32,797 nt of DNA from Anaerolineae bacterium (GCA_020851635.1 JADZCJ010000025.1:1-32797), one strand, 5' to 3'. Positions 23,465 through 31,140 are shown, counted from the first letter of the stretch. Numbers and translations are program-made. The notes: generated by a model from the sequence alone, not told the origin.

Positions 23465-24760
23465 ATGACGATTCATGAAATGACAATGCAAACTACAGAG
23501 ACCCCGAGTTTGTGGAGGGTTGCATCCGCACAGTTTGACCGCGCGGCGGATGCGCTGAACCTCGAGGACCCGCTGCGCGTGATTTTGGGGAACGTCAAGC
23601 GCGAACTCGCCGTGAATTTTCCTGTGCGTATGTCCAACGGCAGGACCCAGGTCTTTGCGGGATATCGCGCGCATCACAACGTAAATATGGGACCCGCGCG
23701 CGGCGGCGTCCGGTATCACCCAAACGTCAATCCCGACCAGGTGCGCGCCTTTGCAATGCTAAACACATGGCGCGCGGCAATCGTGAACGTGCCCTTTGGC
23801 GGCGCAAGCGGCGGAGTCGTCTGTGATCCGCGCGGGCAGCTCACCGGCCGCCCCATGACGCAGCGAGAGCTGGAAAACTTGACTCGCCGGTTCATCACCG
23901 AAATTGATTTCTTGATCGGACCACAGTCCGATATTCTGGTGCCCGAGGTCAACATAACGCCCGAGATTGTTGCCTGGATGATGGATACCTACTCGATGCA
24001 TCACGGTCAAATGGTGACGAGCGTGGTTACGGGCAAACCGTTGGCGATTGGCGGAAGCGCGCTGCGGGATGAGGCGGGCGGTCTGGGCGTCAAGCTCGTC
24101 GTCGAAGCGGCGGCGCGCATGTCCGAACTGAATCTGGAGGGCGCCACTGTGGTGATTCAGGGGTTTGGGAATACGGGCAGCAACGCCGCCATGTTCTTGA
24201 ATGACTTGGGAGCCAAGATCATTGCCGTGAGCGATGTCACGGGTGCAATCATCTCTGACAGGGCGCTCGATCCCATCGAAATCGAACAGCACCGTGTTGC
24301 AAACGGCACACTCATGGGCTTTCGCAATAGTGAGGCGCTCGATGAGCGGGATCTGCTGGAACTGCCCTGTGATATTCTGGTATTGGCGGGGCTGGAGAAT
24401 CAAATTGACGCGACAAATGCGCCGCGCATCCGCGCCAAAATGATTGCCGAGGCGGCAAACCTGCCGACAACGCCGGAAGCGGACGACATTTTGCGTGACC
24501 GCAATATTCTGCTCATTCCGGATTTGCTGGCGAACGCGTCCAGTCTCATGCTCTCTTATTTCGAGTGGGTCCAGGACTTGCAGTCGTTCTTTTGGACCGA
24601 AGATGAAACACGCGCTCGGGTGCGCAAGGTGGTTACGGACGCATTTCTGAACGCCAAAGCCACCGCAGAGCGGCAAAAAACTGACCTGCGCACGGCCGCC
24701 CTGATGATCGCTGTCGGGCGGGTTGCCGAAGCAACGCGTCTGCGCGGAATTTACCCATAG
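23465..24760 (+). CDS. Glutamate dehydrogenase paralogue lacking catalytic residues, probable regulatory subunit
   Basis: The 431-residue product aligns end to end with the upstream GDH, sharing SYFEWVQDLQSFFW and the ending VAEATRLRGIYP. Every active-site residue I could check is changed: Arg79 for Lys (GPARGG), Arg103 for Lys (NTWRAA), Ser115 for the catalytic Lys (FGGASGG) and Glu161 for the catalytic Asp (LVPEVN). ATGRG is AGGLG. The nucleotide loop GFGNTGS and overall length are kept, and the frame is clean, so this looks selected rather than decaying. Thermus thermophilus is known to have tandem GDH genes with one regulatory and one catalytic subunit; this may be an analogous pair. GAGGAG lies 9 nt before the ATG. 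Confidence 0.88.
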   Translation: MTIHEMTMQTTETPSLWRVASAQFDRAADALNLEDPLRVILGNVKRELAVNFPVRMSNGRTQVFAGYRAHHNVNMGPARGGVRYHPNVNPDQVRAFAMLNTWRAAIVNVPFGGASGGVVCDPRGQLTGRPMTQRELENLTRRFITEIDFLIGPQSDILVPEVNITPEIVAWMMDTYSMHHGQMVTSVVTGKPLAIGGSALRDEAGGLGVKLVVEAAARMSELNLEGATVVIQGFGNTGSNAAMFLNDLGAKIIAVSDVTGAIISDRALDPIEIEQHRVANGTLMGFRNSEALDERDLLELPCDILVLAGLENQIDATNAPRIRAKMIAEAANLPTTPEADDILRDRNILLIPDLLANASSLMLSYFEWVQDLQSFFWTEDETRARVRKVVTDAFLNAKATAERQKTDLRTAALMIAVGRVAEATRLRGIYP

Positions 24761-24770
24761 CCGTTTTTAT

Positions 24771-24799
24771 TTGACGATTCCAAACCTCTCTGCTATTAT
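24771..24799 (+). promoter_or_regulatory. Promoter of the tRNA cluster
   Basis: TTGACG (24771-24776), a 17-nt spacer and TATTAT (24794-24799) form a near-consensus promoter 67 nt upstream of the first tRNA and directly after the second GDH gene. Confidence 0.65.
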
Positions 24800-24866
24800 A
24801 CTCGGCGCAAATTCGACGCTGGCATCACATGTTTGCACAGCTGAATCATGAGGATGCCGTACGAGT

Positions 24867-24949
24867 GGAGCAGTGCCGGAGTGGACAAACGGCGCCGCCT
24901 TGAAAGCGGATGGTCGAAAGGCACGGAGGTTCGAATCCTTCCTGCTCCG
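24867..24949 (+). tRNA. tRNA-Ser (anticodon TGA)
   Basis: The acceptor arms GGAGCAG (24867-24873) and CTGCTCC (24942-24948) pair fully, with a G discriminator at 24949. The anticodon loop CTTGAAA gives TGA, reading UCA. A long variable arm and a T loop TTCGAAT are present. The CCA end is not encoded. Confidence 0.9.
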
Positions 24950-24961
24950 CCGGAAAGTCAC

Positions 24962-24978
24962 TGATTTCTGATTTTTGA
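24962..24978 (-). repeat. Dispersed AT-rich intergenic word, copy 1
   Basis: On the minus strand this reads TCAAAAATCAGAAATCA. Near-copies are at 27396-27414 and, in part, 32689-32700, all between genes. Confidence 0.35.
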
Positions 24979-25031
24979 CTCTCGATTGCGCCGGAAAAAA
25001 CGCAAGCATCGCTCAGAAATCATAAATCTCT

Positions 25032-25124
25032 GGAGGGGTCGCATAGCCAGGTCTAGTGCGGCCGCCTGCTAAGCGGCTCTAGGGGGTTATTCCTCTAGCG
25101 CGGGTTCAAATCCCGCCCCCTCCG
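25032..25124 (+). tRNA. tRNA-Ser (anticodon GCT)
   Basis: The acceptor arms GGAGGGG (25032-25038) and CCCCTCC (25117-25123) pair, with a G discriminator. The anticodon loop CTGCTAA gives GCT, reading AGC/AGU. The variable arm is long, as expected for serine tRNA, and the T loop TTCAAAT is normal. Confidence 0.92.
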
Positions 25125-25154
25125 CCTGTTTTACGTTGCAACCACTGGTAGTTT

Positions 25155-25228
25155 GTCCTCGTAGCTCAATTGGATAGAGTACTTCCCTGCGGAGGAAGGG
25201 GTTAGCAGTTCAAGCCTGCTCGAGGACA
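25155..25228 (+). tRNA. tRNA-Arg (anticodon GCG)
   Basis: The acceptor arms GTCCTCG (25155-25161) and CGAGGAC (25221-25227) pair, with an A discriminator. The anticodon loop CTGCGGA gives GCG, reading CGC. The D arm (GCTCAATTGGATAGAGT) and T loop (TTCAAGC) are canonical. It is the last tRNA before the terminator. Confidence 0.92.
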
Positions 25229-25243
25229 CTTTATCAAGAATTG

Positions 25244-25288
25244 AATGACTCCTTTTCTATCGGGGAAAAGGAGTCATTTCTTGTTTTT
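25244..25288 (+). terminator. Strong intrinsic terminator of the tRNA cluster
   Basis: AATGACTCCTTTTC (25244-25257) pairs perfectly with GAAAAGGAGTCATT (25265-25278) around a 7-nt loop, followed by TCTTGTTTTT. It lies 16 nt after the tRNA-Arg. Confidence 0.85.
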
Positions 25289-25292
25289 CGAC

Positions 25293-25712
25293 ATGGAACT
25301 CACAACCGGTCAAAAAGGTTCGCTTGCTCTCTTGAAGGTTCAGCAACGCGCACTGGAACGCGGCGCAATAACAAGTCTGCCAACAACCGACAACTGTCGT
25401 TATGACGCGATAATTGATGAAGGTGGACATCCTTTCCGAGTTCAAATCAAGTATGCTAATCGCACAGGCGGCGAAGGGGAAGGGGCGATTTCTGTTGAAC
25501 TGACAAGCTATCATCGAAACGGTAGACTCGCATCTCGGGGTTATACTGCCAAGGAAATTGACGCTCTGCTGGTCTATGTTCCGCGAATTGATAAGGTTCT
25601 CTGGTTTGGTCCTGAAATATTTGTAGGTCGCACCTCAATCCAAATCCGGACTGAACCTTCTAAAAACGGTCAGACGCAAGGGTGTCGCTTTGCAACCGAT
25701 TATATCTGGTGA
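25293..25712 (+). CDS. PD-(D/E)XK endonuclease of the group I intron-associated type
   Basis: The 139-residue product matches the PDDEXK_5 pattern (relatives of the I-Ssp6803I homing enzyme): GQKGSLALLKVQQRALERG, CRYDAIIDEGG with Asp38, FRVQIKYA with Gln51 and Lys53, and IDALLVYVPRIDKVLWF. These residues form the metal-dependent nuclease site. No intron is seen; the three tRNAs nearby are uninterrupted. By hand count it is about 48% GC, clearly below its neighbours, which suggests transfer. I start it at ATG 25293 because the upstream ATG at 25245 lies inside the terminator hairpin. No ribosome binding site is evident, and the gene follows the terminator by a few bases. Confidence 0.8.
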   Translation: MELTTGQKGSLALLKVQQRALERGAITSLPTTDNCRYDAIIDEGGHPFRVQIKYANRTGGEGEGAISVELTSYHRNGRLASRGYTAKEIDALLVYVPRIDKVLWFGPEIFVGRTSIQIRTEPSKNGQTQGCRFATDYIW

Positions 25713-25721
25713 AAGGCACGC

Positions 25722-26009
25722 ATGGACGACAACATCTCTTTATATTCCAATCAGGACCTGACCACACTGGTCCGCGGGTTTGAAGTCGAAGCCCTCTCGG
25801 AACCGAGCGACGAACTCACCGGGCGGTATCAATACATTGTCTCGCGCGAAAAATTCCGAGAGGCGTACAAAAATTGGAATCGCGACGAGGCGCCGCTGCT
25901 GACCCTGCACGACGAATTGTCACACACCAACATCTTTTTGGCCAAGCCCTCGGCAGAGCGGGTGCGCGAGGCGATTTCAGGGAAACAGGCGAGCGTGCAG
26001 CTGTTTTAG
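25722..26009 (+). CDS. Small conserved-looking protein of unknown function
   Basis: The 95-residue product starts MDDNISLYSNQDLTTLVRGFEVEAL and is mostly charged and mixed alpha/beta, with no Cys, membrane segment or motif I recognise. It begins 9 nt after the endonuclease stop with AAGG about 6 nt upstream, so it is probably co-transcribed with it, although its composition is closer to the chromosome. Its TAG stop interlocks with the TAA stop of the converging methyltransferase gene in the tetranucleotide TTAG (26006-26009). Confidence 0.65.
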   Translation: MDDNISLYSNQDLTTLVRGFEVEALSEPSDELTGRYQYIVSREKFREAYKNWNRDEAPLLTLHDELSHTNIFLAKPSAERVREAISGKQASVQLF

Positions 26010-26794
26010 GTTTTTTGTGCCACGAGCCAGCGTGCCTCTGCCTCTGTGGCAATCGGTCGGGACAAATCACCGAACGTGTCCTCTGCCCAATCGCGCAGCC
26101 GCGGCATAATTTTGTCCATCACGTCGCGCGGAATCATCCACGTTTCCGAAAAAATTTGCCGGTCGAGTTCATCCAGGATGACCGCAGGCACTTCGTCCTG
26201 TTCCCAACGGCTCGCCTCGACGATGCGCAGCGAGTCGTTCCACTTTTCCATTTCCGTCAGAATCTCGTCCTCGGTCTGGCTTCCGGGGCGCTTGGTGGAA
26301 ATCCCATACGATTCAAGCAGCCGCGCCAGTTCGCGGCGCAGCTTGCGGTTGGGCGTTTCACCCTGCCGCTTGTGAAAGCTCACAATAAAAGAACCACCCG
26401 GTTTTAATACGCGGCGCGCGTCGCTCAAGGCGGCTTGCCAACTCTGAACGAGATGATAGACGTGAACGGCATAGACAACATCAAACGTCTCGTCGCCGAA
26501 CGGGAGCCACACCGCGTTTGCCTGTGTCAGGTCAATCGCATGTCCCCTCACAGCAAGCTTGCCCCTCAGCACCCCCATCATCTCCCGCGACAAGTCAATC
26601 CCATACAAGCGCCGCACGTGTTCCGCGACGGACATGGCAATCCGACCCGTGCCGATGCCAACTTCAAGGACGCGCGAGTCATACGTAATGCCCCCGGCTC
26701 GCACCAGCGCGTCAATCATCTCGCGATGCTGTTCCGGCGGCAAGGCGCGTGTTTGGTCGTAATAACCTGCGGCGCGGTCAAAGACAATGCTCAC
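26006..26794 (-). CDS. SAM-dependent class I methyltransferase
   Basis: The 262-residue protein has the Rossmann methyltransferase motifs: VLEVGIGTGRIAMSVA (motif I), YGIDLSREMM (acidic end of strand 2), LPFGDETFDVVYAVHVYHLV (motif IV region) and VLKPGGSFIVSFH. This is the Methyltransf_11 pattern used on small molecules as well as other substrates; the target is unknown. The C-terminal 110 residues are helical and may close the active site. It is 19 nt downstream of rsmD and probably part of the valS-rsmD transcript. Confidence 0.85.
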   Translation of the reverse strand: MSIVFDRAAGYYDQTRALPPEQHREMIDALVRAGGITYDSRVLEVGIGTGRIAMSVAEHVRRLYGIDLSREMMGVLRGKLAVRGHAIDLTQANAVWLPFGDETFDVVYAVHVYHLVQSWQAALSDARRVLKPGGSFIVSFHKRQGETPNRKLRRELARLLESYGISTKRPGSQTEDEILTEMEKWNDSLRIVEASRWEQDEVPAVILDELDRQIFSETWMIPRDVMDKIMPRLRDWAEDTFGDLSRPIATEAEARWLVAQKT

Positions 26795-26813
26795 AAGAAA
26801 TCCTCAACTCCCA

Positions 26814-27383
26814 TCACTCTACGTGTTCTGAATCGCTCGCCGTTTTCTCATAAAAACACAACATTGTGCTCCCGTACTTGCGTCTGTCAGTCAGATCGAA
26901 CGATTGCAGCGGCAGTTCCTCAAACTCGACCGGATGAATCTGGACGATCAGTATGCCCTCTTCGGACAGCCACTGCGGGCGCGCGTCGAGCAGTTTCATC
27001 GTCTCTTGCCACATTTCCTTGTACTGCGGCGGAGCAACATAGATAATGTCAAAAGGGGCGGCGGGCGGTTTCTTGAGATAACGATACACGTTCGCCGAAA
27101 GGACGGTGGCGCGCGGCGCGAGTTTGGTGAGCTTGAGGTTGGTTTGAATGGTGCGCCGCGCCTCGTCATTCAATTCCACAAACGTTGCGTGTTTTGCCCC
27201 GCGCGAAAGCGCCTCGATCCCCACACTGCCCGCGCCCGCGTAAAGGTCCAACACGGTGGCGTCAATCACATCCGTGCCGAGAATGTTGAACAGATTTTCC
27301 TTGACGCGGTCCATGATCGGACGCGTCGAAGCGGGTGGCGATTTGAGTTGACGCCCCTTGGCTGTTCCGGCGATGACACGCAT
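26814..27383 (-). CDS. rsmD: 16S rRNA (guanine966-N2)-methyltransferase RsmD, variant motif IV
   Basis: RsmD methylates N2 of G966 in 16S rRNA. The 189-residue protein has the family N-terminus MRVIAGTAKGRQLKSP, the TRPIMDRVKENLFNIL block and motif I VLDLYAGAGSVGIEALSRG. Motif IV, normally DPPY or DPPF, reads APPQ (Ala117 to Gln120) in the context IIYVAPPQYKEMW. The rest is well kept, so this is probably a lineage form. I recall similar sequences in Chloroflexota but cannot verify that here. It lies downstream of valS after a hairpin. Confidence 0.9.
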   Translation of the reverse strand: MRVIAGTAKGRQLKSPPASTRPIMDRVKENLFNILGTDVIDATVLDLYAGAGSVGIEALSRGAKHATFVELNDEARRTIQTNLKLTKLAPRATVLSANVYRYLKKPPAAPFDIIYVAPPQYKEMWQETMKLLDARPQWLSEEGILIVQIHPVEFEELPLQSFDLTDRRKYGSTMLCFYEKTASDSEHVE

Positions 27384-27395
27384 AAAGAGATTCTA

Positions 27396-27435
27396 TCAAA
27401 AAATCAGGAAATCATTTGATTCTCCGATTTTTTGA
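27396..27435 (-). terminator. Hairpin after valS, probable terminator or attenuating element
   Basis: TCAAAAAATC (27396-27405) and GATTTTTTGA (27426-27435) pair perfectly, with further AATCA/TGATT pairing inside. On the minus strand a T6 run ends the structure. It lies between valS and rsmD and may reduce read-through. Its left part is also a copy of the dispersed AT-rich word at 24962-24978. Confidence 0.5.
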
Positions 27436-27440
27436 TTCCC

Positions 27441-30110
27441 TTATTTCAAACCGTCGAGCTGCTCTTGCAATTTGTTGATTCGTTCAAGCGTGGCGCTCAA
27501 ACGGTCGCGTTCTCTGGCGACAACCGCTTCCGGCGCTTTTTGGGCGAAATCACTTTCGAGCTTGGCAGTCGTGCGCTCGGCGTCTGAACGCGCCTTGTCG
27601 AGTTCGGCGGTGATTCGCTTTTTTTCCTTTTCGAAATCAATCATGCCCGCGAGCGGCAAATAGAGTTGAATGCCCGAAGCGAGCACCGCCGAGTAGGCAT
27701 TTTCGGGTTTGACCTCTACCGTCTCCACGATTTTGAGCTGCGCGGCATCCAACCGTGCGAGCGAGGCGAACACCGCGCGTTCCGTCTCGAACGTCGCCGC
27801 ATGTTCGCCCACGGCAACGATGGCGGCAATGCGTTTACCCGGTTCCACGTTAAATTCCGAACGCGCGTTGCGGACCGCCCGCACCGTGTCCATTATCCGC
27901 TCAAAGTCCGCTTCAGCGGCGGGGGCGGTTGTTCTGCCGCCCTCGGGCCATTGTGCCACAATCAACGCCTCGCCGTGATGGGGCAGGTGCTGCCAGATTT
28001 CCTCGGTCACGAACGGCATCATCGGATGCAGCAAGCGCAGCGCGTGTTCCAGCACATGCACCAGCACCGCGCGGGTGTTGTGTTTGGCTGCCTCGTCCCC
28101 CCCGTTCAGCGTCACCTTGGAGGCCTCGATATACCAGTCGCAGTACTCGTCCCAAAGAAAATGATACAGGTTCTGCGCCGCTTCATTAAAACGGTACTCG
28201 CGAAACAGCGCGTTCACATCATTGAGCAGTCCGTGTGCGCGCGATAGAATCCAGCGGTCTGCCAGCGACAGGGCGTTCGGGTCGGGCTTGTGCCAATTCG
28301 CATATTGTTCGGGATGGTCGCCAAGATTGGAAATGGCAAAACGCGCGGCGTTCCATATCTTGTTGGCAAAATTGCGCGCGTCGGCAATCTTGTCCAGGTT
28401 GATCCGCACGTCATTGCCCGGCGACGCGCTGGTGATGATAAAAAAGCGGAACGCGTCCGCCGAATAGTCGGCAATCACATCCAGCGGATTGTCGCCGGGG
28501 CGAAAATCGCTCTTGGACATTTTCGTGCCGTCGGTATGGCGCATAATGCCATGCAAATAAATCGTGTCGAACGGAATTTCGCCCATAATTTCGATGCCCA
28601 GCATCACCATCCGCGCCACCCAGAAAAACAGAATGTCATAGCCCGTTTCGAGCACCGAGGTCGGATAAAAATAGCGCAGGTCCTCGGTATCTTGCGGCCA
28701 ACCGAGCGTGGAAAAGGGCCACAGACCGGACGAGAACCATGTGTCCAGCACATCCGGGTCCTGTTCGAGCTTTACATCCGGTCCCAGTTTTGCGCGCGCC
28801 TGTTCATACGCGCCCGCTTCGTCCACCGCGCAAAACATGGACCCGTCGGGCGCATACCACACGGGGATGCGGTGTCCCCACCATAACTGGCGCGAAATAC
28901 ACCAGTCGCGAATATTTTCCATCCACTGGTAATAAATTTTCTCGAATCGCTGTGGCACGATCTTGATCTTGCCCGAACGCACCACTTCGATGGACGGTTC
29001 CGCGAGCGGACCGGTTTTCACAAACCACTGGGTCGAAATGAGTGGCTCGATCACGGTGTGACAGCGCTGGCAAGTGCCCACGCTGAGTGTGTGCGGCTCG
29101 ATTTTGGCAAGCAAGCCATCGCGTTCCAGGTCCGCCACCAGCTGTTTGCGCGCCGCATAGCGGTCCAACCCCGCGTATGGACCACCGTTCTCGTTGATCG
29201 TGGCGTCGGTGTTCATCACATTGATAAATGGCAGATTGTGTTTTATCCCCATGTCGTAATCGTTCGGGTCGTGCGCGGGCGTCACCTTGACCGCGCCGGT
29301 GCCGAACGCGCGGTCAACCGTATCGTCAGCAATGATCGGTATGGGGCGGTCCAGTTCGGGCAGCCGCGCCGTCTTGCCGATGAGGTGTTGATAGCGTTCA
29401 TCCTCGGGATGCACCGCCACCGCCGTGTCGCCGAGCATGGTTTCGGGACGCGTGGTTGCCACCGTAATAAATTCGCCCGGCGAATCCTGAATCGGGTATT
29501 TGATGTACCACAGATTACCCTGCACCTCTTCGTGTTCCACTTCGAGGTCGCTGATCGCCGATTCGTCTCTGGGACACCAGTTCACGAGGCGCGGACCGCG
29601 ATAGATCAGACCTTTATTGTACATCCGCACAAACGCCTCGCGCACCGCAAGCGAGAGCTGTTCGTCCATCGTGAACCGTTCGCGCGTCCAGTCCACCGAC
29701 GCGCCGAGACGGCGAATCTGGCGCGTGATCATGCCGCCGTATTCCGCTTTCCATTCCCACACGCGTTTTACAAATTCCTCGCGCCCGAGTTCCTTGCGCG
29801 AGATGCCCTGTTTCGCCAGCGCTTTCTCCACCACGTTCTGCGTGGCGATGCCCGCGTGGTCAGTTCCGGGCAGCCACAACGTCGGTTCGCCCCGCATGCG
29901 GTGCCAGCGAATCAACAGGTCCTCAAAGCCGACAAACATGGCATGCCCATGATGCAGTTCGCCCGTCACATTCGGTGGGGGAATGACAATCGTAAATGGT
30001 TTCCTGCTCGGGTCAATTTTTGGCGTGAAATAACCTCTCGCTTCCCACCACTCGTATAGGCGTTGCTCGGTTTCATGCGGGTCGTAGGTTTTGGGCATTT
30101 CGCTAGGCAT
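27441..30110 (-). CDS. valS: Valyl-tRNA synthetase
   Basis: The enzyme charges tRNA(Val). The 889-residue protein has the class I HIGH motif as HHGH in PNVTGELHHGHAM, the KMSKS motif in GTKMSKSDF, and an editing (CP1) domain with TTRPETMLGDTAV and GTGAVKVTPAHDPNDY. An anticodon-binding helical domain and a C-terminal coiled coil (about 820-889) follow. Length is normal. AAGGA lies about 9 nt before the ATG. A T-box leader with a promoter about 360 nt upstream controls it. rsmD and a methyltransferase follow on the same strand. Confidence 0.97.
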   Translation of the reverse strand: MPSEMPKTYDPHETEQRLYEWWEARGYFTPKIDPSRKPFTIVIPPPNVTGELHHGHAMFVGFEDLLIRWHRMRGEPTLWLPGTDHAGIATQNVVEKALAKQGISRKELGREEFVKRVWEWKAEYGGMITRQIRRLGASVDWTRERFTMDEQLSLAVREAFVRMYNKGLIYRGPRLVNWCPRDESAISDLEVEHEEVQGNLWYIKYPIQDSPGEFITVATTRPETMLGDTAVAVHPEDERYQHLIGKTARLPELDRPIPIIADDTVDRAFGTGAVKVTPAHDPNDYDMGIKHNLPFINVMNTDATINENGGPYAGLDRYAARKQLVADLERDGLLAKIEPHTLSVGTCQRCHTVIEPLISTQWFVKTGPLAEPSIEVVRSGKIKIVPQRFEKIYYQWMENIRDWCISRQLWWGHRIPVWYAPDGSMFCAVDEAGAYEQARAKLGPDVKLEQDPDVLDTWFSSGLWPFSTLGWPQDTEDLRYFYPTSVLETGYDILFFWVARMVMLGIEIMGEIPFDTIYLHGIMRHTDGTKMSKSDFRPGDNPLDVIADYSADAFRFFIITSASPGNDVRINLDKIADARNFANKIWNAARFAISNLGDHPEQYANWHKPDPNALSLADRWILSRAHGLLNDVNALFREYRFNEAAQNLYHFLWDEYCDWYIEASKVTLNGGDEAAKHNTRAVLVHVLEHALRLLHPMMPFVTEEIWQHLPHHGEALIVAQWPEGGRTTAPAAEADFERIMDTVRAVRNARSEFNVEPGKRIAAIVAVGEHAATFETERAVFASLARLDAAQLKIVETVEVKPENAYSAVLASGIQLYLPLAGMIDFEKEKKRITAELDKARSDAERTTAKLESDFAQKAPEAVVARERDRLSATLERINKLQEQLDGLK

Positions 30111-30140
30111 GGTCGGTTCCTTGTCTTTTTGTGTTCCAAT

Positions 30141-30455
30141 AAAAAATCCCTTTCACCTCAAGGGCGAAAGGGCATCGCGGTACCACCTTGTTTAGAATCG
30201 AGATTCGAGACTGGAAACTGCAAGCGCTCCCTGAGCATCAATCTGCAGTCCTTAATCTCTGTTCCCTAATCTTTCTCTTGCGCTGTATCGGGCGCTCGCC
30301 GCAGTCAACTACTCGACAACCAAATATCTTTGGCGGACTGAACTCGTCGGGGACGTTCGGCAGTTGTCTGTGAGAGCGGCTTTCAGCCGATGACCGCTCC
30401 TTGCTGACACACCTCTTCTGCCTACTCTTCCGAGTCAATGTCTTGGTATGTATTC
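30141..30455 (-). promoter_or_regulatory. T-box riboswitch leader of valS
   Basis: The leader carries the canonical T-box AAGGTGGTACCGCG (minus strand 30189 to 30176), then a terminator stem CCCTTTC/GAAAGGG (30172-30166 and 30154-30148) and a T-run (30146-30141). Upstream, GAAGAGTAGGCAGAAGAGGT (30430 to 30411) fits the start of Stem I. A GAGCGG/CCGCTC hairpin and CTGCCGAAC are followed by GTC (30354 to 30352), a valine codon at the expected specifier position. Uncharged tRNA(Val) should favour antitermination. A dispersed 20-nt word (30253-30272) lies inside the leader. Confidence 0.88.
30253..30272 (+). repeat. Dispersed 20-nt intergenic repeat, copy 2
   Basis: TAATCTCTGTTCCCTAATCT differs from the copy at 23412-23431 at two positions. 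It lies within the linker of the valS leader, away from the recognised T-box elements. Confidence 0.45.
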
Positions 30456-30463
30456 GCGCCTTG

Positions 30464-30491
30464 ATTATAGGCAAAGCGGACGGAAGGTCAA
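30464..30491 (-). promoter_or_regulatory. Promoter for the valS T-box transcript
   Basis: On the minus strand TTGACC (30491 to 30486), a 16-nt spacer and a perfect TATAAT (30469 to 30464) precede the Stem I region. Transcription should begin near 30457. Confidence 0.7.
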
Positions 30492-30571
30492 GGGCGGGAC
30501 GCAAACAAACGGCGCAAACTTGTGCTATGATGCATTTGACCCCATCCAAACTGTGAAAAGTACGTCACAAT

Positions 30572-31081
30572 ATGAACGCAGATGCCTTTCGCCATTTCTA
30601 TGACTATCATTTTGCCGAAAATCGCAAAATCTGGAATGACTATATCGTTCCACTTTCGCAGGAACAGTTCACCCGAAACGTGGGCTACTCGCGCGGCTCG
30701 GTCCGCAACCAGATCGTCCATCTCATGAATGTGGATGAAGGGTGGTTCAGCGACTTGCGCGGCGTCGAAACTCCGTTGGAACTCGAACCGGCTGACACCG
30801 ATGATCGGACCCTCATTCGCGCCTTTGGCGACCGTGTCGAGCAACACCTGCGCGAATATCTCGCCAAATTACGCGACGATATGTTGTTCGCGCACCCGTT
30901 CACCGAGGGCGAAGACAAGGACCTTGTGTTGTGGCAAATCCTTTTGCATGTTGCCAATCATGGCACCGACCATCGCGCCCAGATTCTCCGGCTGCTCAAC
31001 GATTTCGGCGTCGAGACTGCGTATCAGGATTACGTGTTTTATGCGTATGAACACCCATGGAGCTATTTTTTCGGGGAATGA
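30572..31081 (+). CDS. DinB-family protein
   Basis: The 169-residue protein has the four-helix DinB/YfiT-like pattern with the metal triad His50 (NQIVHLMNVDEGW) and His130/His134 in HVANHGTDHRAQI. DinB-like proteins include thiol-dependent transferases and stress proteins; the substrate here is unknown. It starts about 80 nt from the divergent valS promoter. A TATGAT at 30526-30531 may be its -10 box, but no good -35 is seen. The DUF1801 gene follows after 59 nt. Confidence 0.87.
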   Translation: MNADAFRHFYDYHFAENRKIWNDYIVPLSQEQFTRNVGYSRGSVRNQIVHLMNVDEGWFSDLRGVETPLELEPADTDDRTLIRAFGDRVEQHLREYLAKLRDDMLFAHPFTEGEDKDLVLWQILLHVANHGTDHRAQILRLLNDFGVETAYQDYVFYAYEHPWSYFFGE

Positions 31082-31140
31082 ACCTTGTCACGCGGGACAG
31101 TCTTTGTTCCGAGTCAAGGCGCAGCCAGGGGAGGTAGGAT

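Noticed and set aside
24867-24949. tRNA-Sec (selC), given SelB in the window
   Set aside because: The anticodon loop CTTGAAA gives TGA (serine UCA codon), not TCA, and the acceptor and variable arms fit ordinary tRNA-Ser.
25245-25292. ATG 25245 as the endonuclease start
   Set aside because: These codons are the tRNA terminator hairpin itself, and family similarity begins at residue 17 (ATG 25293).
29058-30059. Plus-strand open frame of 333 codons
   Set aside because: It lies opposite the valS N-terminal half; valS motifs are complete.
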